DNA of 64,000 nt from Marsupella aquatica (Eukaryota > Marchantiophyta), in assembly GCA_973895155.1 (NCBI GenBank), contig OZ316898.1:20460001-20524000 (forward strand). The letters are read 5' to 3'. Under the pieces are notes generated by a model. The model saw only the letters and a program-made list of their open reading frames with translations. It was not told where the DNA came from and did not search any database. Position 1 is the first letter of the stretch. Every line of letters starts with the position of its first letter. Positions 46,801 through 61,800 of this stretch are shown piece by piece. The position numbers and the translations under genes are program-made.

Positions 46801-49800
46801 AAAACTTGCTTAATATGAAGTTCCCTCTTTGTTGGTCAAGTTCTTACCCCGCCAGATATGAATTTCGTTAACCGAATTCTATATTTTTCACTGTTTTCAA
46901 GGCTTGTGCCATGAAACCAATGGCAAAAATCTCCTATCCTTTGCATGTAAGATAAAACAAATTGTCCTATAGATGAGAGAGTGCATGTGCAAAGGCAATC
47001 ATTACACTTGGGAGGCACAAGATCTACTTTTTGCTGAAAATTGTGCGAATGCTTAAGGCCGAATGCTTTCGATCTGCATACATGCGAGTTGGGCTTGTTT
47101 TGGATGTTAGCCTCGCAGATGGGAGATGAATTTCGAGATGTATCTTCCTAATAAGAAAGTTTCTTTTTTTTGCAGTCGCTACTCAGAAAGTTTCTAAAAA
47201 CGAAGACGAACATTATTAACACTCTTGCATCTGATCCAGCTGTCGTATGCGAGGTATGGGGTGCTGACTTGATCACACGTTCACTAGATGATTTGTTTTA
47301 AGTCCACATATCAATTCACTATCCATGAACTAAATCCTTTCGGGGATTCGCTACAGGGATTGTTGAATGGCCAGTGTAAATAGTTGAGAAGTGTTTGCTG
47401 GGCAAAATTTTCTGTTGTGTCTACATATCATTTTTAAAGTAGGAGTGATTGTCAAGATCTGTCCAAGTTAGTCCTCTTGAATACCTCAAGAATATCTGGG
47501 TTAAGTGAGAAAATGCCGGCGATGTTGTCTCGCTTTCCACTACGTTTTGTTTGCATTTTAATGTTAGAGAGAAGGGTAAAAGCCTTTCCTTTACCAGGGA
47601 AAAAGGCAATCCCCAAGTTTACTAGCGAAGTCCTGTTGATTGAAGTCAAAGCTACCATTGAGGGTCTGTGGTGCTCTCAGTGGGTGAGGTTGGAGTCTTG
47701 AGTTTTGGTGGCCATTATTTCCTGGTTGCACACGAGCTATCGTGCAGCCTGCCAGCAACCCACCTACATTATGTTGGGCCTTATACAAGTGACGATCCTT
47801 AGCAGGTAGTAAGTTCAGGATACTTTGTGGGTCCTAAATTCAATTGCTTGGCCTTTCGAGCACTGCTTTGCAAGGAATCAACCGGCATTGTGAGTTAATT
47901 GATGATTTATCGACTGGACTGGCTTTGTGAGCAGGTGTTGATGGGACCCAGTGGTTTGATGAATAAGCGAAAGTCTTTTTCAGAAGCTGCTCTGTTCGCG
48001 TTTGCTACTGCAATGCAAACATTTCCCAAAGAATTCTTCCCGCAATTCCTTCTTGTAAGTGGGACACTTCTTATTGGGACGGAGATTAACGCTTACGATT
48101 GTTGTTTCAATCAGTATCACCGACACATGGGCCTGTTCTATTTGATTGATGTGGTTGAAAATTTTCATCTGTGGTTGAACAGAAACATAAGAGATTTGTA
48201 TGAAATTATTGGGAGGCCGCATCAATATGTCTTGCACTCCAGTGTGTCAGTCGTTCTGCGTGGACGGACTTTTCAGTGATGGACTCGAAATGCAGTATTC
48301 TAATGAAGTTATTACAGCCTACGGCTGTTGCTCTGCATGTGCAACTTATGCTATTTGTTTCCTGACTTCCACCAGGAAACCGAAAGGGTTGGCGATAAAT
48401 CCTCTCACGATGCATTAACAGAGAAAGATATTAAGGTGATCTTTTCTTGCAATGGACTTCTGATCAAGAAAGAAATGTCCTAAATCTCGTTGTTAAGGTG
48501 TCCGGTTCTGTGGGTTCGAAGACTCTCCCGCCATTTTCGGGAGCTACTTTCGTCCACTCTTTATGACATGGCCATAAAACGGAATTATCTTTTACAAAAT
48601 GCGCAGTCATTGCCATGTGATGTTCCCATCTCGTTTGTATTTGGCATGTACTTTAAACGTGTGCAAAGATTTTTTCTACAGCACAGCAACTTACGTTCTA
48701 ATATAGAAATGCGAGATGATAAGTTAGGTCACCTTCGGAGTCTTCAGCAGGGGAGCACTTTGGTACTTTGCAGTGGAGCTTTGTAGTGCTGTATGTGTTG
48801 GACACGAATTGACGATCGGATATTTGAAAATTTATCAGATCTTCAATACTCCAGAGGGAGTGTTGTCAATAGAACAAGGTGTTTATGTGGCTGAAACGGT
48901 GGTTGATAAGAATCTTCGTCGTGATCGTGGAAGGTTCAAAATGTATGGAGACTTGGGGGATGAAGTGAGTTTACTGGTTTACAGAATTCTAGACCCAATT
49001 TTGATGTGTGGGTCATGCTGATTTGCTTTGCATTATATTTTCTCGATACAGGTCACCTATCGACGATCCTTCGGTTAATACTCGTGTAGTGTGCTAGATT
49101 TGTCAATCTGTATTGACAGAAGTTATCATATGCCCTAAAAGCATTTACTCTTGATATGCAGGAGGAAACCTTTGTGAAGGAGCCTTTGAAACCATTAATC
49201 CCTGCTAGGCAGATCAGCGGCAAAAAGGATGCTCCCGCTGGAAGAAAAGACTCGGTCAAAGCAGTGAAAAAACCTGGTATTTAGTGTGCACCCTCTTGAG
49301 CTTGCTTGGTTATCTACTGTATGATACGGAGGTGAAGTGGATAATCTTGGGCCTGAACGGTTCATGGATGCACATGTGCATAGGTCACATTGTCTAAATG
49401 TGCGAAGTCTGTTTGCTTTTCTTGACGCAGGTGAAGGTGACAAAGCAAAGAATGCCAAGGATGAAGCTCGAGAACTGCAGTTGAAAGAAGAAGCGGCAGT
49501 GAGGATGAATGTCAGAATTATTCAAGAAAACATTTCTCTAGTTCTCAGAGCTCTTGGAGCAGCAGCAGCTGCTAACCCTTCCTACAGTCATGAACAGTTG
49601 CCACTACTGGTCAGTTTTACTCCAGTGTGAAGTTTAGCTAAGCTTGAATTTATTGGTTTTCTTCACCGTTGGCCTGTGACCGGCTGTTCCTTAAATTATT
49701 TGTGACAAGGCTCTGTGCTTCATGCTGCTCATAGTGCTGTCGGTTTCAAAATACTTTCTGTGATGTACTTGCTTTGGCATTTTGATTAGTTGAGCGCCAC

Positions 49801-52800
49801 TCGTATGGAATGTGCGTTAGGACTTTTAGTATTCAAGCTAGCATCCTCGTTATTTTATTGCAATGCTGATATTCTGACTTTCTCGGCTCTTAATAGGTAG
49901 AACGTGTACTGCCTCTGCTGAGGTCTCCAATTGTCGACAGCGATGCTTATGATACAATGGAGAAGCTGACAAGCTGTGTTGCCCCACCTCTAAGGCCTTT
50001 AGGATCTGATCTTGCGGCAGCTCTCCGGTTGATCTCCACCTTAGCTCCTTCAGTTTTAAAAGATCTGGATGGTCCAGCACCGACAGATGCACGGAAGAAT
50101 AAGCCCGGTGTGGTGGAGAGAGTTGTTGGTGGACTTGCAGTTGCTTGCAAGCAAGGGCCTTTGCCGCCGCCATCATTTGCTTTAGTTTTTCCGGTCTGTA
50201 ACTCTACTACTCTTTCCTAGGCATCATTTTGATTTTGGATTGCGTAATGATGCTGGAGTAATATTTATCCCTAAAGGTTTCTCACAGCTCTTTCACAATG
50301 ACAATCTCGAAGTCCTTTGCTCATTTTGCATCGTTTTGGATGAACAGATAGTGGAGCAAACACTTTTTTTCCCTCAAAAGACCAGACTACATGATGATCT
50401 TCTTCAAGTTCTATCCTTGCATTGCTCGCCAAATATGCCATTACCTCGCCTGAGAATGATTGCTGTGAGTCAAATAACTCCTGTAGGTTAACGAAGTATT
50501 CGTCAGGAATTTTCTGTTGATCCCAGCTATGAGGAGTCTCACCACATCTGCACTTTGAGTCGAATGTGAAACTTGTGGATTGAGTAGAAAGTTGTGGAGT
50601 TTGCTTGTTTTCCCAGTACACTGGCTACTTTGTTTTGAAGATTATCGAACTTGCGGAGTATGTGCTAGACTGACGAGTGATTTTAGGTCTTAAGTTAGCC
50701 TGTCCGGACTTGGTTACAGCTGACCAGGATGTTCATGTCATCCTTGTTCGAATTAATTGCAGGTACTATATCATGTTCTGGGTTGTGTTCCGGCATATCA
50801 ATCGCGCATAACCTTAATGGTAGAGGAGCTCTGTGAAGGCTTGGAAGCAAATGACATACCAGAGGTGGGAGATCTTGTTTAAACTGCTTCATATGATGGA
50901 CTTTTCTCGGGACAAGTCTTGTTGTTCATATTCATTCGTCTCATTCAGTCGCATTAGAAACAATCAACTTCGAAGTGAGAAGGACCTAGGATGTCGGTGG
51001 CGCTTTAACCTGGATCTGGTTCTGATTTGCACAAGTTAATTGTGATGGACAGGCACTTTCTGGTGTATACTCCAAACATGTACATGTCAGATCTGTGTGT
51101 CTGAGTGCTCTAAAGTCTGTCCCAGCGCTTGCAAAGCAAACAGCTCCACCAAATGCTAAAACTGCAACGGCTCTTTGGATGGCAATGCGTGATCCTGAGG
51201 CGGTAATATATATGTGCCCTAGTTTGAATTTTCAATTTAAAATGTGGGTACAGTCTCTGGACCTCAGATCTTCACCAATATAAGCTTTGCACGGCAACTT
51301 AAGCAAAGGGTATTCAATTAGCCTAAACATCAATCTATGTTTTCCAAGAGATATTGTAGGGATTCATTTTAAGTCAATCGTGTGTTAGTCAACGAGACAA
51401 AGCTTGATCCCAGTATGTTGTGATCAGCTCGTCTTACCAAGAAAGGTTACAATTGCCTTGAGGAAGGTTAGCCTTACGGAATCTCGCTTTAAACAGCTTT
51501 CTGTTTTACAGAAGACCATCATCGGGCACCAAGTGCATACATCTGATTATACGGCAACAGCACTGTAGTTGAACATGCTTTTCGGATAGAATGTCTTACG
51601 TACTCTCAACTTTGCATGAATGTTTTCTTCAACCGCAGGAAATTGCGGAATTGGCAGAAGAAGTATGGGATCTCTATGGCCATGATCTTGGGACAAATTA
51701 TGCACAAGGACTCACCAAAGCCCTTGGCCATGTGAATTTCAATGTGAGACAAGCTGCAGCGGAGGGACTAGCTGATGCAATGGATGAGTACCCCAACACT
51801 GTCCAGGTATCCATAGCTGATGCAATGGATGAGACCCCAAACACTGTCCAGGACAGTGTGAAATATTTTTATAAGATTGATACAACAGTATTTTATGCAT
51901 ATTTGAATCTTTTAAAGATCGTAATGCATCAAGTACGTGTTTTTGCTCTGTATCAAAATAGTGAGGTTTATGTTGTGACTTAGGCAAGTAGTTATGCAAA
52001 TTGAGGTTTTGTTTTTACTAAATATCGAGCTGCGGCATATCTCTGCACCTCCAGCTTTGAGCTAAAGTGAGCCTTACCATGTACCAAATCTGTTCCTTGT
52101 GCAGGAAACTCTTTCATCTCTGTTTTCGTTGTACATCAGAGACCTTCCAATTGGTCACGGAGATGTAGATCCCACTTGGTATGGAAGACAGGGAGTAGCA
52201 TTAGCACTGCTCGCAGCAGCGGATGTGCTGACCGTCAGGGATCTTCCTGTGGTTGCTACGTTTCTTATATCACGAGCTCTGGTATAAAGCCTTAAACGAT
52301 GTGACTTGTATAATTGTAATCGTAAGATGCGAGAAAGCAACCTGTCTTTCGTGGTTTGTGCACAACTGCTAACTGAAGAATCCATACCAAGCATGCTGTG
52401 CAATTATCTATTTGAAGGGTGTACTGAAAGGAAACTTGCAGGCAGATTTAAACCAAGATGTCCGCTTCAGAATGGTGGATGCTGGTGTTGCAATAGTAGA
52501 CAAACAAGGGAAAGATAATGTTGGCCTTCTACTCCCTATTCTTGAAAACTATCTGGAGAAAAAGGTATCATATTTCTGACAATGTTTCACAGTTGCAGTT
52601 ATTCATATGATTTATTGAATGCTTTGACGATATGGAGAGCTGATTTGGTCTAGCAACGATGGTCTTGGGGCAAGAGCAAGCAATTGAAGACGTCGTTAAC
52701 AATTTGGGTTTTGTGGTGGGCAGTCAGCTGATGAAGAGAGATATGATCTTGTTCGTGAAGGGGTGGTGATATTTTTAGGAGCTCTTGCAAAACATCTGTC

Positions 52801-55800
52801 AGTGGTGAGTGGAATCTTTTCCTCCAAAGATTTCAGTATTAGCTTTCGATGCACACGCTCAAACGTACACTGGCCATGCTCACGCCTTGCCAGACTCTCC
52901 TGCACCCGCAACGCCTCCACCTCCGCAGATCCCCTAGATGGTCAGACAATCTTTGACACGTATATGCCAAGGCATGGTTCACTGTCTCCTGAACATATGA
53001 CATTGCAAATGGGATGCCGTTCCATGGTGCCTGTCCCTTTGACAGACGCGCCTCTACATCTAGGCTTGCAATGGCCCAGTCCTCAATCTCGGGCTCAATG
53101 GACTCTAGAATCAAATTTGTTCCGTTCTGAGAAGCTAGAAAAGAATCACTATAAATAGAAAGTGGCTCAGAGAAGGGGAACTCATTTCTCTGGGCTTAGA
53201 CCCTTAGTTTGTCTCCAAACTGTACTGTTAGCATATTTACTGTACTGTTAGCATGTTTATTGTATCATACTGGATTTGACTGACCTGCCATGCTGTCATA
53301 AGAAATGGTATGCCAGTTTCACTTTCCTTGCGACTTATTCTTTGACATGTACTCGCATTATCGCACGGAATGAGATTTCTTTTAAGGAATTGCTTTCTGC
53401 AGTGCCTCAACGTGCATGGCATGTTCACTATTGCACACAAATGCTGCCATTGGGCTCATCACGTCATCGCTTTGTAGGATGACTCAAAAGTAAATGCAAT
53501 TTTGGAAAGATTGCTTGAAGTGCTGAATACTCCTTCAGAATCAGTGCAGCGGGCCGTTTCGAATTGCCTACCGCCTCTGATGGCATCCCAACAGGTACGG
53601 TTCTTGACAAGGATGGTGACAGCTTCAATTAGCATTATGACGACAATAAGATATTTCCAAGAAGTGATTTCCCTTTGATCTTGCTCTGAAGCAATATCGG
53701 TCTACACTTCAAAAGCAGACTTGATTCTTCTGGAGAAGTGACCAAGGCTACTTTTCATTTTGGATCGGCTCTCTCAGAAGTGCTCACCTGTATTCACTCT
53801 CATACATGTGCTGGCAGGAGAATGCCCAGGTTCTTGTCTCGAAACTCTTAGACCGCCTCCTGAAGAGTGACAATTATGGAGAAAGGCGTGGGGCAGCTTT
53901 TGGATTAGCAGGTGTTGTGAAAGGGCTGGGACTCTCTGCTCTCAAGCGTTACGGAATTATGGACACGTTGAAGGCAGGGGTTGAAGATAAGTAAGTAGTT
54001 TCTGTAGTACCTGACTAAAATGACTTGGTAGTTCATCGTTTCTCTCTGAATTAAATAAGAATTACAAGCGGTCAGGAAGGAAATTATTGATTGGTGGGAC
54101 ATGAGCCGTTCTGAGTGATAAGGTTCGCCAGGTAGTGTCAAACTTGTCACTGGCACATAATACTGTTCAGCGGTGTGCCTAGAAATTATTTTATGAAATG
54201 TTCTTATGAAGAGGCCTGATTGAGAATGTACATTGTGAAGCAATCTTAGTTCATCTGACCGCTCTCTTGTTGACTAATGGACAGAACTTCTGCCAAAACT
54301 CGGGAGGGTGCATTATTTGGGTTTGAATGCCTTTGTGAGAAACTCGGTCGATTGTTTGAACCGTAAGTTGCCGCAAACTTATTGACCTTTGTCATTACAG
54401 TGTAATTATACTCACCTTGTGCTTGATGCACGGGTTATTGTTATTGCTGGTGGTCGACGATGGATAACGACTATTATGATTATACGGCTTGCAGATATGT
54501 GATACAGATACTACCACTTTTACTGATCTGCTTCTCAGATCCAGTCGTAGCGGTGCGTGAGGCTGCTGATGCAGCAGCCCGTGCAATCATGGCCCAGCTC
54601 AGTGGGCAAGGCGTGAAACTTGTTCTACCAGCTTTACTCAAGGTACAGTTGACTTTCTTCAATGTAACAGAAGATTTTGAATGGCAGCTTTATTGGCAAT
54701 TTATTGCCAGCCTGAATGAATTGTGTTACGTGCAATGCCAGGCAAGCTACTCAACAGTCGTTCTGTCTTTCAACCTCTTTCTTTTTGTTTATCTGCCCTT
54801 GAGTTACTGTTTTCTTTGCTTAGCCTTCATTTGAGATCATTTTTGGACGATCCTGTAGCAACATTTGGATTGCAGTTGTCTTACTCATCGTGTGGAAAGC
54901 TTGGCAAAGAGTGCTCTAATTGACATAACGCATTATTACATACTCCTCACGTAGGGGCTGGAGGACAAAGCATGGAGAACAAAGCAAGGCAGCGTACAGC
55001 TTCTGGGCGCCATGGCCTTTTGTGCCCCACGACAGTTATCTCAATGTCTTCCTACAATTGTCCCTAAGCTCAGTGAGGTTGGCGATTTTATCCTCGTTCG
55101 GTCTCTTGTGGGAGATGAAAGAATAGCTTCTTCGTCTATTACGACTATGGATTGCACTTTCTTTATCTCAACTGTATTGTTGTAAGTAGAAGAGTTGAAT
55201 GTCTTCGAGGATCGATAAAACCTTGCTCTCTTGTTGATTGTATTTTCCAAGAAAGCCCTTGGAACCTTTGCGTCTGTCGGTTTCTTTTGGATTTGACGAT
55301 AGTTTTGCAATCGCACTCATTGAGATCTAATTGGTTGGACTCTTTGCAGGTGCTGACAGATACTCATCCAAAAGTCCAGTCAGCTGCACAGACTTCGCTG
55401 CAACAGGTTCGACACCTTGTCGCAAATTCAGTCTATTTGATATTTCATTGCCATGTGCATTATATGGTTTCAGGAAAATCAGTGCAAATTATTTTTTCAT
55501 AAAGTGAAAGGTAGTGCAAAAGTCGAGGTTGGTCTGAGTATAAGTCAGTTCCGTACAGTTTTCTACTTGCTTCTATGCAAGGTGCCAAGTAGAAAATAAT
55601 GCGTTCTGAGTAAATTCTAAGGTCGATCAAGCAGAGTCAAAGACGACACTTCTATTAAAAGAGTTGACCTCGCGTTCGATTTTGAAGGCGTTCTAATCAG
55701 GTTAACCTGGCTATAATCGACAGCTTAAAAATTAGTGAACGATTTGGAGAAAATTTCAAGTGAAATAGAGGAAGGCCATGCAGTCAATTCCTTTTGTTGT

Positions 55801-58800
55801 TGACTTACAACTGGAGTCAATTTGTGACTTTATTGACCGGTGAGTTGCGTCATCTACGTCTTGACAGGTTGGCAGTGTCATAAGGAATCCTGAGATTGCG
55901 GCCCTTGTACCAACTCTGCTTGTAGGAATCGCAGACCCAAATGATCACACCAAACCGTGTCTTGATCTTCTTCTTCAGGTAAGTGAAGATAGGGGCCTTC
56001 AAGTATCTGGTTGAGAAATCTTTTGAGCAGGTCATGGATCGAAGACAATGCATCCGTTATGATATTCGGTGTTCATTTTTGTATAGTAACTTTGCATACT
56101 ACCTGGATTAGTAGTTCATTTTTTGGTTTTAATGGGTGTGAAAGCTTTTAGGAGCGTTGAGAATTATTCCAGAGGCTCTGTGTGAGACTCATGTTTTATC
56201 CAATGAGTGATGGTTTACAATCTGATTTGTCTATGTTGGTTATCAATCAGACTACCTTCGTGAACTCGGTTGATGCCCCGTCTTTGGCATTACTGGTTCC
56301 CATAGTGCACCGTGGTCTGAGAGAGAGAAGTGCAGAAACCAAGAAAAAGGCAGCTCAAATTGTTGGGAACATGAGTTCTTTGGTGACAGAACATAAGGAT
56401 ATGCTACCCTATTTGGGCTTGCTTCTACCGGAGGTTAAGAAGGTACAGTGTGTATTTGCCATTACATTGCCCGGGAAATCCTTGTTATCGAGAAAATTGG
56501 TATAATGCTAGTCATTGATTAATGTGCGCTGGTTTTGATTTTTCTTGCTCTAGTAGTTTCAGTCTTACACCTCATACAAACGCATTTACCTTTCTAGCTG
56601 ACATGAAGTTTATTGTTCTTTGTGTCAAGGATTCGTGGCTGGTCATTGTTATGCATCTTTCCAATTTCTTTTGTTTTGGTTTGAGAAACAGGTTCTTGTG
56701 GATCCAATTCCTGAGGTGCGCACTGTGGCAGCAAGAGCTCTGGGTTCCCTGATCAGGGGCATGGGAGAGGACAATTTCACAGATTTAGTTCCCTGGTTGT
56801 TGGAGACACTCAAGTCAGAAACAAGTAGTGTTGAACGATCTGGAGCAGCCCAAGGTCTCAGTGAGGTATGTTATCGAGGACTTACAGGCTACCTGCAAGC
56901 CACATATTTGTGCAAATCGTTGGCGAAGCCTAACCGACCATTGGACCATGCAGGTACTTGCTGCAATAGGCACAGACTACTTTGAGTCACTCTTACCGGA
57001 TGTTATACAAAATTGTTCCCACCAACGTGCTGCAGTTCGTGATGGCCATCTTACACTTTTTAAGGTGAGCCAACATGTTGTGACAAGTTGGACTCGGCAG
57101 ACTGTATTTGAGATGTGTTCTAGAGCAGGGAGTTTTTCAGCAATGATGATTCCATGTGTCTACGGGTTTCCCTCTTTGTGCTAATAATGGTTTTCTTGGC
57201 TTCTTGTTCCTTCTTCTGAGCAGTACCTTCCTACAGCCCTTGGGCCCATGTTTCAGCAATACCTACAACGAGTTTTGCCTGCAATCCTCGATGGTACACT
57301 TCATCACCTTCATAACAGTGCTTTCAATGATCCAGCTGACGTCTTTTACCTCAATTTAATGACCATTATTACTTTCCAGTGCAGTATCAAAGCTGGCATT
57401 TTTTGGACATTTTGCAGGGCTAGCGGATGAAAATGAATCTGTACGGGATGCAGCGCTAAGTGCTGGACATGTTCTGGTTGAGCACTATGCAACAACGTAA
57501 GCCCCTAAAATAAATGATCCTGATCCCTGCATGAATAGCCGTCAGTGGAGACCTAAGCTAGAAATCGTGTCGTTGTATTTCCCACAAAAGATGAGCACAA
57601 AATCCCAGCCATACTGAATTGTTGCCCAGTTCTACACAAATGTGAATCTCAGGCCTCTTATTATTACCCATTTTTCATCATTGGGGTATGGCTGTTTTTC
57701 TCAATGTTGTGCTTGGTTTTCCTATTCTCATCAGTTCCATTAGCACCCAGGGTAGTCTAAAGGCTACGTCATGCCGATCTAATTCTCAATTTAGAACCGA
57801 TGATGTTCCCCGGCCTGAGGTCTTAGAAGTTTCCAAAAGCATAGAAGAAGGCCACAATCATGATGTGTGCATCCTCAGTAAATTTTAGTCGTTTTCCGTG
57901 TAATTTAATGCAGTTTCATGGATTGCAAGTTTACGATACTGCATACTTAGAATCTCATCAGCTGATTATTTTCGGTGCTCTCCAGATCTCTACCGCTCTT
58001 ACTACCTGCAGTGGAGGAAGGAATATTCAATGACAATTGGCGAATTCGCCAGAGCTCTGTGGAACTCTTGGGTGATCTCCTTTTCAAGGTGTTCCTCATC
58101 TCGATCTTAGTACTTCTGTCATACAAACTCTGACAGGCCTCTCTGTTGCAACTGCTTTTCCGAGGTCCTGAAGTTGTGTAATGTTATATATTGGATTTAG
58201 GTGGCTGGAACGTCTGGCAAGGTGGTTTTAGAGGGTGGAAGTGATGATGAAGGTGCGAGTACAGAAGCGCACGGTCGTGCAATTGTTGATATTTTAGGCA
58301 AAGAAAGACGCAACGAGGTTCTTGCCGCTGTATACATGGTTCGGTCAGATGTCAGCCTGACTGTTCGCCAGGTATTTTCTACCCAGAAATGCGGACTTTA
58401 CTATGGTTGAAAATTCCTTATCAAGAACTAAAACTGTTACGTTTACAATTTTTACAGCACTTGAAATAATTTGAGAGTCAGAGCATGAATGAAGTGATTT
58501 TAGTCATTTTTAAAGCCTCAGAAACAGTAGGTTCTTCTAACAGTTTCAACTAGAATTTTTCGTTTTTGCTGGATTGGCTAAAATTGATCCTCTGATTGGT
58601 TCAGGCTGCGTTGCATGTGTGGAAGACTGTGGTTGCTAATACTCCTAAAACGTTGAAGGAGATTATGCCTGTTTTGATGAGTACTCTCATATCCTCATTA
58701 GCGTCAACATTCTCTGAACGACGACAGGTTTGGCCCATATTCTTCCGTGGAAGGTCAATCATGTTATATGGACCGGTCTCCGTTTTCCGTTATGCGTATG

Positions 58801-61800
58801 GCTAAATATCGTCGTAACACTGCACTAATTAGAGCAATGTTGGCCAGGTTGCAGGTCGGTCACTTGGTGAGTTGGTTCGTAAGTTGGGTGAGAGGGTACT
58901 TCCTTCGATCATACCTATTCTGAGCCGTGGACTGGAGGACAGCAATGGAAACACACGACAGGTTGGTCGACGATATTGGACTAATAGATCAAGTAGTTGG
59001 TTGGCAGGTGGTCTCTCTTTGGGTGTTTCATATCACCAAGTAGATTCTCATGGGGTAGCCTTTATATGCACCTGATTCTAATCAATCCTCCTTCATTTGT
59101 AGGGTGTTTGCATGGGACTCAGTGAAGTCATGGCAAGTGCAGGAAAGCACCAGTTACTGGCTTACATGAGTGAGCTCATTCCCACTATCCGGACTGCCCT
59201 CTGTGACAGGTATGACTTCCGACAATTTCAGAATATACTGTTTTCCATTAAGCTTGCATCGCAATACTATCGGGTCCACTGGTCTAGAGCTGTGATCTGT
59301 CTCTAGAGAGCATATCAGCCATGATCTCTTAGCTAATCGTTTGTCTGTTTTGAACTTTTGTGTCCCTTTTCAGTGAACCGGAGGTTCGTGAGGCGGCAGG
59401 CTTGGCATTCAGTACCCTCTTCAAGGTTACCTCCAGCCTAAATTGCATTGTTTTTGAAACCTGGCCGCTGATTTCATCTCTATCATGGCCATTTGCAGTA
59501 GGTGCCGATGCATTGACGATAAGGAACGAATTTAACAGATTATGGTTACTCCCTAACACAGTCAGCGATTTGTGGATGAACCACAGAGTGCTGGGCTGCA
59601 AGCAGTTGATGAGATTGTGCCATCTCTGCTTCATGCTTTAGAAGATGACAGCACCTCAGCCACTGCACTCGATGGATTGAAACAGATTCTCAGGTAAATG
59701 AGTCACCTGTTCGCTCTAGGGCCTCCTTGAAGCCATCTTAATTTCAAATGATAAGTTACTGCAGTACTTGCTCATACGGTGACTAACGGTGTTTTGTGAA
59801 TCAGCGTTAGGACAGCTGCAGTACTCCCTCATATTCTACCAAAGCTGGTTCAGCCACCACTAACGTAAGGACCTCTTTTGTATTTTTCTCCTGCACTCAG
59901 ACTTGTTTGTCTGTGTCAAGTGTGCTAATAATCTAGGCGTCAAAAAATTAGATTATGGTTTCCCTTCTGGGAATCCCTTTGAATTGTTGTTCGCTTCATG
60001 ATTAATTTGAAAGCCATTTTTTCAAAGTCTTTAGTAGGTGCCATCCAACTCTTGTTGTACCTGATGGTTTTGTATTGTGACAGAGCATTCAATGCACACG
60101 CACTGGCAGCTCTGGCAGAAGTTGCTGGACCTGGTCTAAATACACACTTGTCCACGGTGTTGCCTCCCCTTGTCTTGGCTATTGGCGACGCAGATGAGGT
60201 ATGTTCGGTCGCAAGACCGTTTTCAAGGTTTATTCGTTTTTATGTACCATGCGCAGGTGACGTATCTATTGTTTCACCAGGTTGTTGTTCACAAATTCCT
60301 GATTGCCTGCTGCAGAACTTGGCTTCAATGACAAAACGAGCTGCAGAGACGGTCGTCATGGCCGTTAATGTTGAGGGGCTTGACGCCTTAATCTCTGAGC
60401 TAGAAAGAGGCTTGGGAGACCCACAGGTGGGCAATTTACTTCACAATGGTAAAGCATACTAGACGCTTTGTCTGTCGAGAATGTGATTGGCATCCTAGAA
60501 GGAGTCTTTCTTATCCCATAAGTGGGACACTTTGTCTTTTCCTGAAGAATAGAATGTTGGTGTCTATAGGTGGCTTTAGAACGAATGTGAGTAATCTATT
60601 GGACATCATACATCCTTCTTGACAATTAATCTTTGACTGCTCAGGCCGCCGTTCGGAGGAGCTCAGCTTATCTCACAGGGTTTCTGTTCAAGAATACTAA
60701 GCTGGAGTTGGATGAGGAAATACCAAATCTTCTCACAATGTTGATTGTCATGTTAACTGATAATGATGATTTGACCGTCAAGGTATTTATGTCCGCATAT
60801 CTTTCTAGTTACCTGTTTGGCGTTTACAGTCAGTTCTCTCAATATGAGGGTTTAGTACCATGTTTACAAAAAAATAGGGGATTGCGGACAATATTCCTAT
60901 ACTTCCGAACGCTAGTTATCGTTAGCCACAGCTCAACTAAATGCACCACGGTTCATAAGCTTCTTTCCTTTGGGGCAAAATGGTATTCGTAAACAACAAG
61001 GAAGAATTTATCTGCAGAAACTTAGTCCTTTCACGTGACTGATTTGGATTGCTGGGTTCAGGCTGCATGGGAAGCCTTGGGGAATATTACAGGCACAATT
61101 CCAAAAGAAAATCTCCCCTTGTACATCAAGGTAGTTCGAGATGCTGTTTCCACAGCAAGAGACAAAGAGCGTCGCAAGCGTAAGGTAGGAGGATTTGACA
61201 TGATCTTCAAAACGCAGAAAATATAAGGTTACTGCAGTGTACTTCCCATTACGAAAGCTAACCCAGGAATTTACCTTCGTAGCGCTCTCATTAGTTCATC
61301 TTAGTGCTTTTGTCAAGTTGCTGAAATTGGGAAGTGCTTCGAAACGTCTGTATAGGGTGGTGCAATCACAATTCCTGGATTCTGCCTTCCCAAAGCCCTG
61401 TCACCCGTTTTGCAAATCTTTCTTCAGGTACAACTCATATCTTTCTTTCGTATTACATATCCCTGTGTGTCAGCCGCAATGATGAAGCTAGGACTGGTCA
61501 ATTGTCTCAAACTGTGGCCATGAAGTGGTCGTTTCATGTAGCATCTAGTCGGTTTAAATCCTCAATTGTGTTTTTACTGAGTGGGACCCCGATGCAGGGA
61601 CTGACAAGCGGGTCCGCTGAGCTAAGAGAGCAGGCAGCAGAGGGCCTTGGGGAACTCATTGATGTCACTAGCGAGGGAGCTTTGAAGCCTTTTGTGGTTC
61701 CAATCACTGGGTATGGGAACGTGGTGTGGGTCTGCTTTTGTGCGAATGCTGTCTTCTTTGGACAACAGCACAAATGGTCTCTCAGCTTGCAATCATCTTC

